DNA of 59,457 bases from an uncultured Prevotellaceae bacterium (lineage in GTDB: Bacteria; Bacteroidota; Bacteroidia; Bacteroidales; Muribaculaceae). Location of the stretch: NCBI GenBank assembly GCA_900318065.1, contig ONIY01000033.1, forward strand, positions 1 to 59,457, given 5' to 3'. How positions within the stretch are numbered: the stretch's first letter is position 1; each line of letters begins with the position of its first letter. Of the stretch, positions 33,301-40,203 are shown piece by piece. The position numbers and the translations under genes are program-made. The notes below the pieces were generated by a model. That model was not told the DNA's origin. It did no database searches and saw only the letters and a list, made by a program, of their open reading frames with translations.

Positions 33301-33785
33301 CCATCAAGATAGAGCACAAGAATCCCAAGCAAATCACCAGCCGCGGCGGCATCAACCTCGAGACACTGCGCATGGATGGCAACGTGGACGTGAACCGCCT
33401 CACCCCCCGCAACGTGAACGCGATGAAATACTGCTACTCGATGCTCGACGACAAGCCGTTGACCATCAAGAGCGTCTATGAAATCGAGACCCGCGACAAG
33501 CTCATAGAGCAGGTGTCGAAGTTCAACGACTTCTTCATTGCCCTGTGCGACAACGTGATAAAAGACGAGTTTGGCATCGACAACAAGGTGTTCAAGATAT
33601 TCTGCAACGTGATAGGCGATGACATGGGCAACTACCTGACAGCCGGCATTGGCAACTACCTCAAGGGCCGATACCAGAACGACGAGGTGATTGAAGACGT
33701 GCCGTTCTTCTACCCCATCATTGGCATCATTCGCCACAACCTGCTCAAGAACCTGTGTAACGAAGTGATATCACGCACTGTATAA
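30354..33785 (+). CDS. giant Hsp70/actin-like ATPase
   Basis: A 1143-residue protein with an actin/Hsp70-type ATPase in its C-terminal half. Phosphate-1 motif is FAVDFGTTNSHVEW (about 585-598), phosphate-2 is SIDIGGGTTDTVIY (about 788-801), and the adenosine motif is IYFSGTGSKILNILG (about 943-957); together these are diagnostic of the superfamily. The first about 580 residues show no recognised domain and look mostly globular without membrane segments. SrfB-type virulence-associated proteins are similarly large with an actin-like core, and that is one possible relation. It follows the tubulin-like gene by 205 bases of repeats and precedes a coiled-coil membrane protein by 44 bases. Confidence 0.75.
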   Translation: MSQVLSYNNKTTKTSAQDWIPVAPYVDDDIRQIKDPNGGMSENPRTAIPSPFAQLDLVKNAFEHLASNARLSGSMMDKRLVSNALDVAQLFFDFENHKDYLHIVRWNREEQIARLKSEPEHQLYGETLDLFLASDSKYNFNLLTDWYILLWNSQVIGATSPASLTIAVPRESEQPIAGIKVEQGISLFDSETRDLWQRDEDFVYYMFMLFNAFPTLRMAVKGVYDYMLKNKDIIMQQKPLLYNRLTQVMPNLEALNQELAPRLVERLDLEFDPFVGDDEVTILGARLYHKRARDIKTSAASSDFVIAPTRHVEGTLPLVLRNNFNGSVDHYIYIDKEWDSSTQVFVGNTPISKRKLPDTSIIYPFLTTGDFLQDTLIMLSGPVDEDHYFGGNIINKTMRSNNGYLLPLTEEFFKYFNASDVTKQVNGRNMLEMEELTDGSVNVTLRIPLKKRHIELTRNYYPIDDPSWQFDEKRGTGRIITKAVFSTAIFPFVRTNYKDDYTVQLFSMIEGGSASLSFYRDGMSVDGLKTSFKHRTQGTYNTMYYDLEGAFDIVKAEVTNPSGSFSGYIIPLWKPYVASSKELIFAVDFGTTNSHVEWSERGQDAHSLEFSHGERQVLIASLLKRGTLLFADQLQRVEFLPSDIDNVYGFPLRSALARNEISTGGHKLFGDINIPFLYERQYFDGYDITTNLKWMGDITLSREFLRELVLLIKAKVLLENGDLNRTSIVYFFPVSMGGSDRRKLDDTWNELYHTYFGEDTSHLHAYPESIAPAYFYKGDDVSGGSFVSIDIGGGTTDTVIYQPTANRLDTEPVAISSFRFAGDAIFGDAFTERDADNNPLIRHYGEYFKRLISKNNDIGYLNSILQDVLKRKRSQDVNAFLFSIENVEQLRELREVDRNIYSYNTLLRNDAQRKLIFMYFYAAIIYYIAQSMKARNYEMPKQIYFSGTGSKILNILGSKDQVIELTQLILERVFEKQYTEHFSIKIEHKNPKQITSRGGINLETLRMDGNVDVNRLTPRNVNAMKYCYSMLDDKPLTIKSVYEIETRDKLIEQVSKFNDFFIALCDNVIKDEFGIDNKVFKIFCNVIGDDMGNYLTAGIGNYLKGRYQNDEVIEDVPFFYPIIGIIRHNLLKNLCNEVISRTV

Positions 33786-33829
33786 CGAGAAGAAAAAACA
33801 AATCAATAACAAAATAATTATTTATCGAA

Positions 33830-35092
33830 ATGAAAAAAGTACTATTTATCTTAGTGTGCGTCATGGCTTGCATGACTGCAATGAGCGCCAGCGCTCAAGA
33901 GACATCTAAAAACCTGTCGCAAGGTCAGTGGAACCACGGTCTTGCCATTGGTGCCCAGTGGATTGCCACCGACTTGGGATTTGCTCAGGCCGAGGACAAA
34001 GTGATCTCGCGCACCAACGAGAACTACTCGCTCGAAGACCTTAAAGTGATGTATGGCGCTAAGGCCAACTGGGTGAAATTCCACGACAAGCTCAAAGCTC
34101 ATGAGAACGAGACTGGCGACGTGAACAAGCTCATCGAGACCATTGCTGCCGAGTATGACAAGGGCGCAGTAATCAAGAACGGTGTTAAGCGCGATGTGGA
34201 GAAATATGTCGCTACCCACACCGGCAATGAGGTGAACACCCAGGGCGACGCCGTTATCCCCAATGCCGCCCCCGAGGCTGCCGATGCCCAGCAAATCACC
34301 AACGCCAGCGACTCGACAGCTACCAAAGACGAAGCCAAAGAGGAAGCCAGCAGCAACGACGGCGGTCACGGCCTGCTCTACATCCTGTCGATCCTGGGTC
34401 TTGCACTGGGTGCCATAGGTTCGTTCCTCGCTTTCCAGGCTCGCAAGGAGAGCCAAGCCATCATGCGCGACTGCCAGGACGACATCAACAACCTGCAAAA
34501 GCAGATTGACAAACTCAAGAGCAAAGGTGTTGCCGTGGCAAACCACGAGCCCAAGAACCAGCACAAGTCGCAGAACAAGCTTGACGAGAAAGACGGCATT
34601 GCACAGACTGCCAAGATAAACTTCGACAACAAGCCTGCACAGCCCAAGCAAGAGACCAAGAAGGCCGAGCCTAAGAAGGAGGAACCCAAGAAGTTTGAGC
34701 AACCCAAGAAAGAGGAGCCAAAGCCCGCCGAGCCCAAGAAGGAAGCAGCAAAGTCTGCTCCCGCCTTTGGCGAGCCACGCATCCTGTTTATGGCCAAGCC
34801 CGATGAGGACGACAACTTCTCTCGCTCTTCGTCGCAATATGAGCCAGGAAACTCCATCTTCGAGCTCACCACAATGAACGGCAAGAGCGGCTCGTTCACC
34901 GTTATCAACAAGACCGAGGCCCACAAACTCGCACTGCTCATGCCTGGCGACACCCTCACCCGCGCCTGCTCGGGCAACAACATCCAGTCGACTGCTGGCA
35001 AGTCGCGCATCATTACCGACCGCGCCGGCCGCGCCCAGCTCGAGAACGGCAAGTGGCACATCGTGGTGAAAGCCATCGTGCACTATGAGTAG
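33830..35092 (+). CDS. exported single-pass protein with coiled coil and KPEEPK linker
   Basis: A 420-residue protein. A signal peptide (MKKVLFILVCVMACMTAMSASAQ) precedes an about 150-residue periplasmic part, a membrane helix at about 183-202 (LLYILSILGLALGAIGSFLA), a coiled coil (DDINNLQKQIDKLKSKG), a long Lys/Glu/Pro-rich linker with repeated (K/E)PKKEEPK units (about 270-310), and a C-terminal domain of about 110 residues (GEPRILFMAKPDEDDNFSRS ... KAIVHYE). The signal peptide plus one internal helix would place the C-terminal domain in the cytoplasm, where it could meet the tubulin- or actin-like proteins. No family is recognised. Confidence 0.7.
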   Translation: MKKVLFILVCVMACMTAMSASAQETSKNLSQGQWNHGLAIGAQWIATDLGFAQAEDKVISRTNENYSLEDLKVMYGAKANWVKFHDKLKAHENETGDVNKLIETIAAEYDKGAVIKNGVKRDVEKYVATHTGNEVNTQGDAVIPNAAPEAADAQQITNASDSTATKDEAKEEASSNDGGHGLLYILSILGLALGAIGSFLAFQARKESQAIMRDCQDDINNLQKQIDKLKSKGVAVANHEPKNQHKSQNKLDEKDGIAQTAKINFDNKPAQPKQETKKAEPKKEEPKKFEQPKKEEPKPAEPKKEAAKSAPAFGEPRILFMAKPDEDDNFSRSSSQYEPGNSIFELTTMNGKSGSFTVINKTEAHKLALLMPGDTLTRACSGNNIQSTAGKSRIITDRAGRAQLENGKWHIVVKAIVHYE

Positions 35093-35209
35093 TGGAACAG
35101 TTGAATAGTAGAATAGTTGAACAGTGAAATAGTAGAATAGTGGAATAGTGGGATATCTATACGCTAAAATACTATAGCACACTAAATTATACTATAGCAC
35201 TTAACTATA

Positions 35210-35890
35210 ATGCATATTTTTTGTCCCAATTGTGGGAAACATATCGACGTGTCGATTAAAGAAATCGAGAGGCTTGAGGGGCACTACCTGTGCCCCCAGT
35301 GCCTTGTCGATATCGACCTCGAGGGGTTTGAGCAAAACACTCGCGACTTTGACTATCAAGACTATGACAACGAGGAGACAGCGCAGTCGCAGCCGGCACC
35401 GAGCGTGAAAAGTGTGCCCGAACCCGAGACACGCCCCACTGCCACCCCTCCAGCCTACAAAGCACCCGAGCCCGCTGCCCCTGCTCCTGCGCCTCACAAG
35501 GACGATGTGATTCGCTACTGCAAGCGCTGCGGTGCCTTCCTCAGGCAAGGAGTGAGCTACTGCCCCAAGTGTGGCAACTATGTGAAAGTTAAGCCTCCCA
35601 CCTATCGTGGAACTGGGTCACAAGCGACGGCGGGCGCTGCCAGCACTATGCGCCAGCCGCAACCCTATCCCAGTAATGCCGCCCGCCCTGTTTACCCACC
35701 AAGACAACGAGTTAGACCCCCCATGGCAAGTAAAACACGCAAACCATCATCTAGCAAGAACAACATCAATCCCGGCCAGTCACCTAAAGGAATCTTCAGC
35801 CTGCTGGGGTGCATAACGCTAACAGTCATTGTCGTTGCCCTATTCTTTATAGTGTATATACTGGTTGGTGGCAACTTTGATGTGTTATAA
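35210..35890 (+). CDS. double zinc-ribbon protein with C-terminal membrane anchor
   Basis: A 226-residue tail-anchored protein. The N-terminal zinc ribbon uses CPNC (Cys5, Cys8) and CPQC (Cys28, Cys31); a Pro-rich linker leads to a second ribbon, YCKRCGAFLRQGVSYCPKCGNY, at about 103-125. After a basic Pro/Ser-rich stretch, residues about 200-222 (LLGCITLTVIVVALFFIVYILV) form a membrane helix, with few residues outside. Such proteins are usually scaffolds. It follows the coiled-coil protein after 117 bases of repeats and is followed by another zinc-motif membrane protein with a related N-terminal plan. Confidence 0.7.
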   Translation: MHIFCPNCGKHIDVSIKEIERLEGHYLCPQCLVDIDLEGFEQNTRDFDYQDYDNEETAQSQPAPSVKSVPEPETRPTATPPAYKAPEPAAPAPAPHKDDVIRYCKRCGAFLRQGVSYCPKCGNYVKVKPPTYRGTGSQATAGAASTMRQPQPYPSNAARPVYPPRQRVRPPMASKTRKPSSSKNNINPGQSPKGIFSLLGCITLTVIVVALFFIVYILVGGNFDVL

Positions 35891-35979
35891 TTATATAGGT
35901 GGGTTCTATAAATTAAGAAAAAGTTATAATAGGTGTTGGTCGTATTTTGATTTATGCTGGCATCTTTTAACTTAAATTC

Positions 35980-36636
35980 TTGAAATGTAGCCCGCTACTA
36001 TTCTTCAAATTTAAATTCAAATCTGCTCATCGTAAATTCAAAATACAACTCAATAGCGACGAAGAGCTCGCTAAGGTTAACCACACCATCACTTGTCCTC
36101 GCTGCATGTCGACGCTCAAAATCGTTGACAACGTTGCCTATATACCTACTGAAAAAGCACCACTCGAGGAACTAAAGCCCTACCAGCCCGAGCCACCACA
36201 ATTCAAGGGCGAGGAGTATTACCACAACCAGGAGATAGCCCAGGGGCTTGACCCGTTGTATCTTGCGGCAGTCGACTATGTGAAGACGTGCGACGCTCTC
36301 ACCCTGCCCATGCTGCAGCGCTACTTTGAGATACCCCCCGAGCGTGCCGAGACACTGATGCAGCAGCTTGAGGACAACAAGGTGGTGGCGCCCTTCGACG
36401 GCATTCATCCGCGCAAAATCCTTATCGAGCACAACACCAATATCAAGAGCGTGTACTGGCAGCAGCAACGCCGCTACAGCCAGGAGTCGCAACAACCCGA
36501 CCCCCAGCAGCCCCTTGCCCCAGGCGAGACAGGCGAGATGCCGCGCTCGCGCCAGTGCTCATGCTCACTGCCCGGCTGCGGTGTGATAATCTTTGTGCTG
36601 CTGCTCATCTACCTCATCATCCAGTTCTTCAGGTAG
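35980..36636 (+). CDS. zinc-motif protein with FtsK-gamma-like winged helix and membrane anchor
   Basis: About 218 residues from a TTG at 35980; no in-frame ATG is available before residue 43, so the start is uncertain. The N-terminus has CPRC (Cys39, Cys42), but where the partner CxxC is expected (KFKSAHRKFKIQL) there are Ser15 and Arg18. Residues about 90-150 (LDPLYLAAVDYVKTCDALTL, MLQRYFEIPPERAETLMQQL, GIHPRKILI) closely resemble the FtsK gamma winged helix that reads KOPS sites, ending in the family's P-R-x-I/V-L-V-like strand. A Gln/Pro linker and a C-terminal helix (CGVIIFVLLLIYLIIQFF) follow. No FtsK motor is present. It is the last gene of the cluster; its end overlaps the convergent gene by 8 bases. 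Confidence 0.65.
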   Translation: MKCSPLLFFKFKFKSAHRKFKIQLNSDEELAKVNHTITCPRCMSTLKIVDNVAYIPTEKAPLEELKPYQPEPPQFKGEEYYHNQEIAQGLDPLYLAAVDYVKTCDALTLPMLQRYFEIPPERAETLMQQLEDNKVVAPFDGIHPRKILIEHNTNIKSVYWQQQRRYSQESQQPDPQQPLAPGETGEMPRSRQCSCSLPGCGVIIFVLLLIYLIIQFFR

Positions 36637-37165
36637 AGGAAGACTCATGCTCTTTCTTGTACTTATGGTACACCTTTTTAAGTTGCTTTTCAATCGTGAA
36701 TTGCGATTGGTCTAATTCGGTGAGGTCAAATTCCATGGTGGTGGTCACGAGTGGGTCGACCTTGCTGTGATATTTAATGCTGAGCTTGAGCTGCTTGCCA
36801 CAAATGCGGCTGTAAGTGCTCTTGAATCTAACCCTGTCGCAGTCCTCAAAGTGGACCACCGTAGCCAGCCCACTCTTGTCCATAAAGACAAAATGCTCGT
36901 CGTCGACGGCAAGGGCAGGGATGCCACGTGAGGTCATCGAGAGTTTCCTGAAGTTATTGAAAATGGTGAGGATAACACCCAGAGTTATAAGGAAATAGGG
37001 GACGAGGATCACATAGCCCTGCCACTCGGTGAACATGAACGAGAGGTCCCAGCGCATAAAGCAAAAGACGGCAAGAGCCACCAGCACCACAGCCAGCAAG
37101 ATGTGCAACACTGTCCTTGTGACAAGCTTGCCCTGGTGATAATAGTATTGATGGGTGTATTGCAT
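36629..37165 (-). CDS. two-helix membrane protein with PH-like domain
   Basis: A 178-residue protein with two adjacent membrane helices at about 20-38 (VLHILLAVVLVALAVFCF) and 50-70 (YVILVPYFLITLGVILTIF), then a cytoplasmic beta-rich domain (GIPALAVDDEHFVFMDKSGLATVVHFEDCDRVRF) that resembles bacterial PH-like domains found after paired helices in STM3941-type proteins. The assignment is by pattern only. It is transcribed toward the tubulin/actin cluster and has its own promoter (about 37207-37182), so it is probably a separate unit. Confidence 0.65.
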   Translation of the reverse strand: MQYTHQYYYHQGKLVTRTVLHILLAVVLVALAVFCFMRWDLSFMFTEWQGYVILVPYFLITLGVILTIFNNFRKLSMTSRGIPALAVDDEHFVFMDKSGLATVVHFEDCDRVRFKSTYSRICGKQLKLSIKYHSKVDPLVTTTMEFDLTELDQSQFTIEKQLKKVYHKYKKEHESSST

Positions 37166-37181
37166 TATGACTTATTTTTTG

Positions 37182-37212
37182 CAAAGATACAAAAAAATAT
37201 AAAGAACACAAG
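37182..37212 (-). promoter_or_regulatory. promoter of the PH-like membrane protein gene
   Basis: Minus strand: CTTG about 19 bases before TATCTTTG (37189-37182). The -33 box is one base off consensus. The leader is only about 10-15 bases. Confidence 0.45.
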
Positions 37213-37339
37213 AGGCACACCAGCGCAGGGATTTCGCTGAACGCCACTCTTGTGGCGCAAGCACCAACAGGGGTTCCACTAATGCTGGACAGTTTTGAAA
37301 AATGTGTTGCATTATAGCTCACATTTCAAGAGAAAATAG

Positions 37340-37347
37340 TAACTTTG
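37340..37347 (+). promoter_or_regulatory. rbfA -7 promoter box
   Basis: TAACTTTG, 25 bases before the rbfA ATG at 37372; no good -33 box. Confidence 0.4.
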
Positions 37348-37371
37348 CATATTATAAATAACAACAATAAT

Positions 37372-37707
37372 ATGGAATCAACAAGAATACAGAAGATACA
37401 ACGACAGATACAGAAAGACCTGAGTGAGATTTTCAGGGCCGAGACTGCCAAGATGGGCGGTGTGCTGGTGAGCGTGAGCAACGTGCGCGTGTCGCCCGAC
37501 CTGAGCATTGCCAGAGTGCACCTGAGCGTGTTCCCCAGCGAGCGCGGTCAGGAAATTATCGACAACGTGAACAAGAACGTGAAGTCGATACGCTTTGCCC
37601 TGGCTCAGCGCGTGAAAAACCAGCTGCGCAAGACACCCGAACTGGTGTTCTACATCGACGACTCACTCGACTACATCGAGCACATCGACGAACTGCTCAA
37701 GAAGTAG
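37372..37707 (+). CDS. rbfA: 30S ribosome-binding factor RbfA
   Basis: RbfA, 111 residues, assists late 30S subunit assembly and cold adaptation by binding near helix 1 of 16S rRNA. The ATG at 37372 gives MESTRIQKIQRQIQKDLSEIF, the usual beginning; a TTG at 37345 overlaps the -7 box and is not the start. The KH-like core is visible in GGVLVSVSNVRVSPDLSIARVHLSVFP and the family end RKTPELVFYIDDSLDYIEHIDELL. Downstream, after 272 bases of repeats, is a LolE/FtsX-like permease, a neighbour commonly seen in Bacteroidetes. Confidence 0.93.
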   Translation: MESTRIQKIQRQIQKDLSEIFRAETAKMGGVLVSVSNVRVSPDLSIARVHLSVFPSERGQEIIDNVNKNVKSIRFALAQRVKNQLRKTPELVFYIDDSLDYIEHIDELLKK

Positions 37708-37979
37708 TGCTTCGCACGAGGATCGGGGATCGAGGATCGGGGATCGGGGATGAAAGGACAAAGGACAAAGGACAAAGGACAAGGGACAAAGGACTCGCCC
37801 CCTCGACTGTTCGATAGCTCGACTGTTCGATAGCTCGACTGCTCGATAGCTCGACTGTTCGCCCCCTCGATTGTTCGATTGTTCGATTGTTCGATAGCTC
37901 GAGCGCTCGACTGCTTTTCTGATAACTGACTACTGATAACTGACTACTGATAACTGACTACTGATAACTGATAGCTCCA
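37708..37979. repeat. dense simple-sequence repeats between rbfA and the permease gene
   Basis: Successive tandem blocks: GGATCGGGGATCGAGGATCG (about 37720-37750), AAAGGACAAAGGAC (about 37753-37792), TCGACTGTTCGATAGC units (about 37802-37910) and ACTGATAACTGACTACTGATA units (about 37918-37970). No gene. Confidence 0.75.
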
Positions 37980-39200
37980 TTGTCGCTGCCACTTAAAATA
38001 GCGCTCCGCTACTTGAAGTCGAAGAAGGCTCACAACGCGGTCAACATCATCTCCATCATCTCGATATGCGGGGTGGTGGTGACGACTGCTGCGCTGGTGT
38101 GCGTGCTGAGCGTGTTCAACGGTTTCAAGGGTGTGATCCAGGACCGCCTGGCTCGGCTCGACCCTCAGGTTGCCATCACCGCGGTGAAAGGCAAGACCAT
38201 TAATGATGCCGACAGCGTGATAACCGCTGCGAGCAAGGTGGCAGGTGTGGCAATGGCAATGCCCGTGCTCGAAGACCAGGCACTCGCCATCTATGCCGAC
38301 TATCAGATGCCAGTGAGGATTAAAGGCGTGCCGCCCAACTATCACGAGATCAACGCCATCGACAGCACTATCATCGACGGCAACTATGCGCTACAGGACG
38401 ATGTGTCTAATTTTGCCGTGGTGGGCATTGGCCCTGCCGTCAACCTGCGGCTTCGTGCCAACGGCCTGCGCATGCTGCAGCTCTATGCCCCACGCCGTGT
38501 GGGCCGCGTCAACATTGCCAACCCCATCGATGCCTTCACGAGCGACTCGGTGTTTGTGTCGTCAATCTTCCAGGTTCAGCAAAACTCCTACGACCAAGAC
38601 CTCATCTTCGTGCCACTCGACTTTGCCCGCAACCTCTTTGACTACGACACCCAAGCCACACAAGTTGAGCTCAAACTGCAGCCTGGCGCTCACGAGAGCG
38701 AGGTGATGAAGCAACTTGCACAAGTGCTGGGTCCCAGTTATGAAGTGAAAAACCGGCTGATGCAGCAGTCGGAGTCGTTCCGAATGGTGAATGTGGAGAA
38801 ATGGGTCACCTTCCTGCTGCTCGCATTCATCATGATAATAGCCACGTTCAACGTCATCAGCACCCTGTCGCTGCTCATCATCGAGAAAGACGAGAGCATA
38901 GCCACATTCCAGAACCTGGGCGCCACACGCCAGCAGATTACCCGCATCTTTGTTGCCGAGGGATGGCTCATCGCCATGCTGGGTGCTGTGCTGGGAGTGG
39001 TGCTGGGATTGCTGCTGTGCCTGGGCCAGCAGACCTTTGGGTGGCTAAAACTCAGTGCCGACCCGTCGCAGGTCATCGTCAACGCCTATCCCGTGCAAGT
39101 GGTGTGGACCGACGTCGTGGTAGTGCTGCTGCTTGTGGCAGCCATAGGCTTTGTCACCTCGCTTGTGACAAGCACCATCATGCGCCGTCGCCTCCAGTAA
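37980..39200 (+). CDS. LolE/FtsX-type ABC transporter permease
   Basis: A 406-residue inner-membrane permease of the MacB/LolCE class, likely acting with an ABC ATPase in lipoprotein release. The start codon is TTG at 37980: an in-frame stop lies just upstream and the protein start MSLPLKIALRYLKSKKAHNAVNIIS is typical. Helix 1 is at about 22-45, a periplasmic domain spans about 46-270, and three helices follow (WVTFLLLAFIMIIATFNVIS, MLGAVLGVVLGLLLCL, VVVLLLVAAIGFVTSLV). The arrangement of one helix, a large periplasmic domain and three helices fits LolC/E. A matching ATPase is not adjacent. Repeat units run to within a few bases of the start. Confidence 0.88.
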   Translation: MSLPLKIALRYLKSKKAHNAVNIISIISICGVVVTTAALVCVLSVFNGFKGVIQDRLARLDPQVAITAVKGKTINDADSVITAASKVAGVAMAMPVLEDQALAIYADYQMPVRIKGVPPNYHEINAIDSTIIDGNYALQDDVSNFAVVGIGPAVNLRLRANGLRMLQLYAPRRVGRVNIANPIDAFTSDSVFVSSIFQVQQNSYDQDLIFVPLDFARNLFDYDTQATQVELKLQPGAHESEVMKQLAQVLGPSYEVKNRLMQQSESFRMVNVEKWVTFLLLAFIMIIATFNVISTLSLLIIEKDESIATFQNLGATRQQITRIFVAEGWLIAMLGAVLGVVLGLLLCLGQQTFGWLKLSADPSQVIVNAYPVQVVWTDVVVVLLLVAAIGFVTSLVTSTIMRRRLQ

Positions 39201-39265
39201 TAACTGCCATCAATCTTGTTTGGCACAGGATTTGCAAGAGGTAGTAAAATAATATTGCAAATTCT

Positions 39266-39865
39266 ATGGATGATAATACCTTTCAACCTTATGTAATGCC
39301 CATATTCAGGCAGATGGGAAATGTGCGCTCCTTTGCCGGCACGGCATTCTGCATCGACGATTATCTAGTCACTGCGGGCCATGTAATTGACTCGCAACAA
39401 GTATATTATGTGCGCAACGGCAACGACTTCCACGTGCTCGAGCACGACAAGTGGATTCCCCGCATTCTGCCTGCCGACGACCGCCTGGGCTATGACGTGG
39501 CGTTCTACCCTGTGCCAGGACTGAAAAGCCCGCTGTCGCTAGCCACGAGCGACGCCAAGCGCAATGCTCACCTCAACGTGCTGTGCTGGCAACTCAAGCC
39601 ACAAGAACTGCTTCAAGTCTCAACCCAGGGACTGGTGCTCCAAGATGCCGAAGAGGTTGGTTATCAGCACATATCCACCGTGGAGCACATCACTCACGGC
39701 TGCAGTGGCTGCCCAGTCTTTGACGGCGACGGCAAGGTGCTTGGCATGATTACCATGGGCCGCACCAGCGTTGATGCCAAGGGCCTCGCCCCACTGCCCC
39801 GCCAGATGGCGCAAAACACCTGCTGGGCATTCAAGGCCAGCCACATCAAGCGCTTCATGCCATGA
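39266..39865 (+). CDS. trypsin-like serine protease without signal peptide
   Basis: A 199-residue trypsin-fold (Trypsin_2) protein. The catalytic triad can be read as His39 in YLVTAGHVID, Asp77 in GYDVAFYPV and Ser147 in HGCSGCPVFDGDG; the latter matches the GxSGxP motif. There is no signal peptide, N-terminal helix or PDZ domain, so it is predicted to be cytoplasmic, unlike DegP/HtrA. Such small trypsin-like proteins occur as effectors in some bacterial conflict systems, but here the neighbours are housekeeping genes. A 49-codon gene follows 43 bases downstream. Confidence 0.8.
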   Translation: MDDNTFQPYVMPIFRQMGNVRSFAGTAFCIDDYLVTAGHVIDSQQVYYVRNGNDFHVLEHDKWIPRILPADDRLGYDVAFYPVPGLKSPLSLATSDAKRNAHLNVLCWQLKPQELLQVSTQGLVLQDAEEVGYQHISTVEHITHGCSGCPVFDGDGKVLGMITMGRTSVDAKGLAPLPRQMAQNTCWAFKASHIKRFMP

Positions 39866-39908
39866 GAAATTTAAAGACAAATCCCATAACCCTAAAAAAC
39901 ATATCATC

Positions 39909-40058
39909 ATGACACCTTCTTCATCAACTCCCCTGTGGTTAGACCTGAGAACAGAGTGCTTCTACATGGGCCTTGCCGACCACATCACCATTATCGAGGC
40001 TCCTCAAGAGTTCCACGACAAGATAAAGGAGATAGCCCAAGGCATCATGGAAAGATGA
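39909..40058 (+). CDS. small protein of 49 residues
   Basis: Begins at an ATG 43 bases after the protease gene and reads MTPSSSTPLWLDLRTECFYM, then GLADHITIIEAPQEFHDKIK to MER. Codon usage (GGC, GAC, ATC, GAG) matches the surrounding real genes, and the sequence looks like a folded strand-helix unit, so it is probably real. No family is recognised. Same orientation and close spacing suggest co-expression with the protease, perhaps as a regulator; that is inference. Confidence 0.5.
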   Translation: MTPSSSTPLWLDLRTECFYMGLADHITIIEAPQEFHDKIKEIAQGIMER

Positions 40059-40164
40059 CAACGGCGCTGTCGTGGGCGTGAAAATGGCGCATTTTTGCTA
40101 TAAATAATGTGTAAATAGGTTTTTTTAAGTGTTTTTTGATAGTGGTGTATTGAGTTATTTGCTA

Positions 40165-40172
40165 CTTTTGCA
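40165..40172 (+). promoter_or_regulatory. -7 box upstream of the PBP1A gene
   Basis: TACTTTTG fits TAnnTTTG, 32 bases before the PBP start. The nearest TTTG upstream is 24 bases away, longer than ideal. Confidence 0.4.
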
Positions 40173-40203
40173 GTTTGTTAGTAAATGACAATAGATACTA
40201 GAG

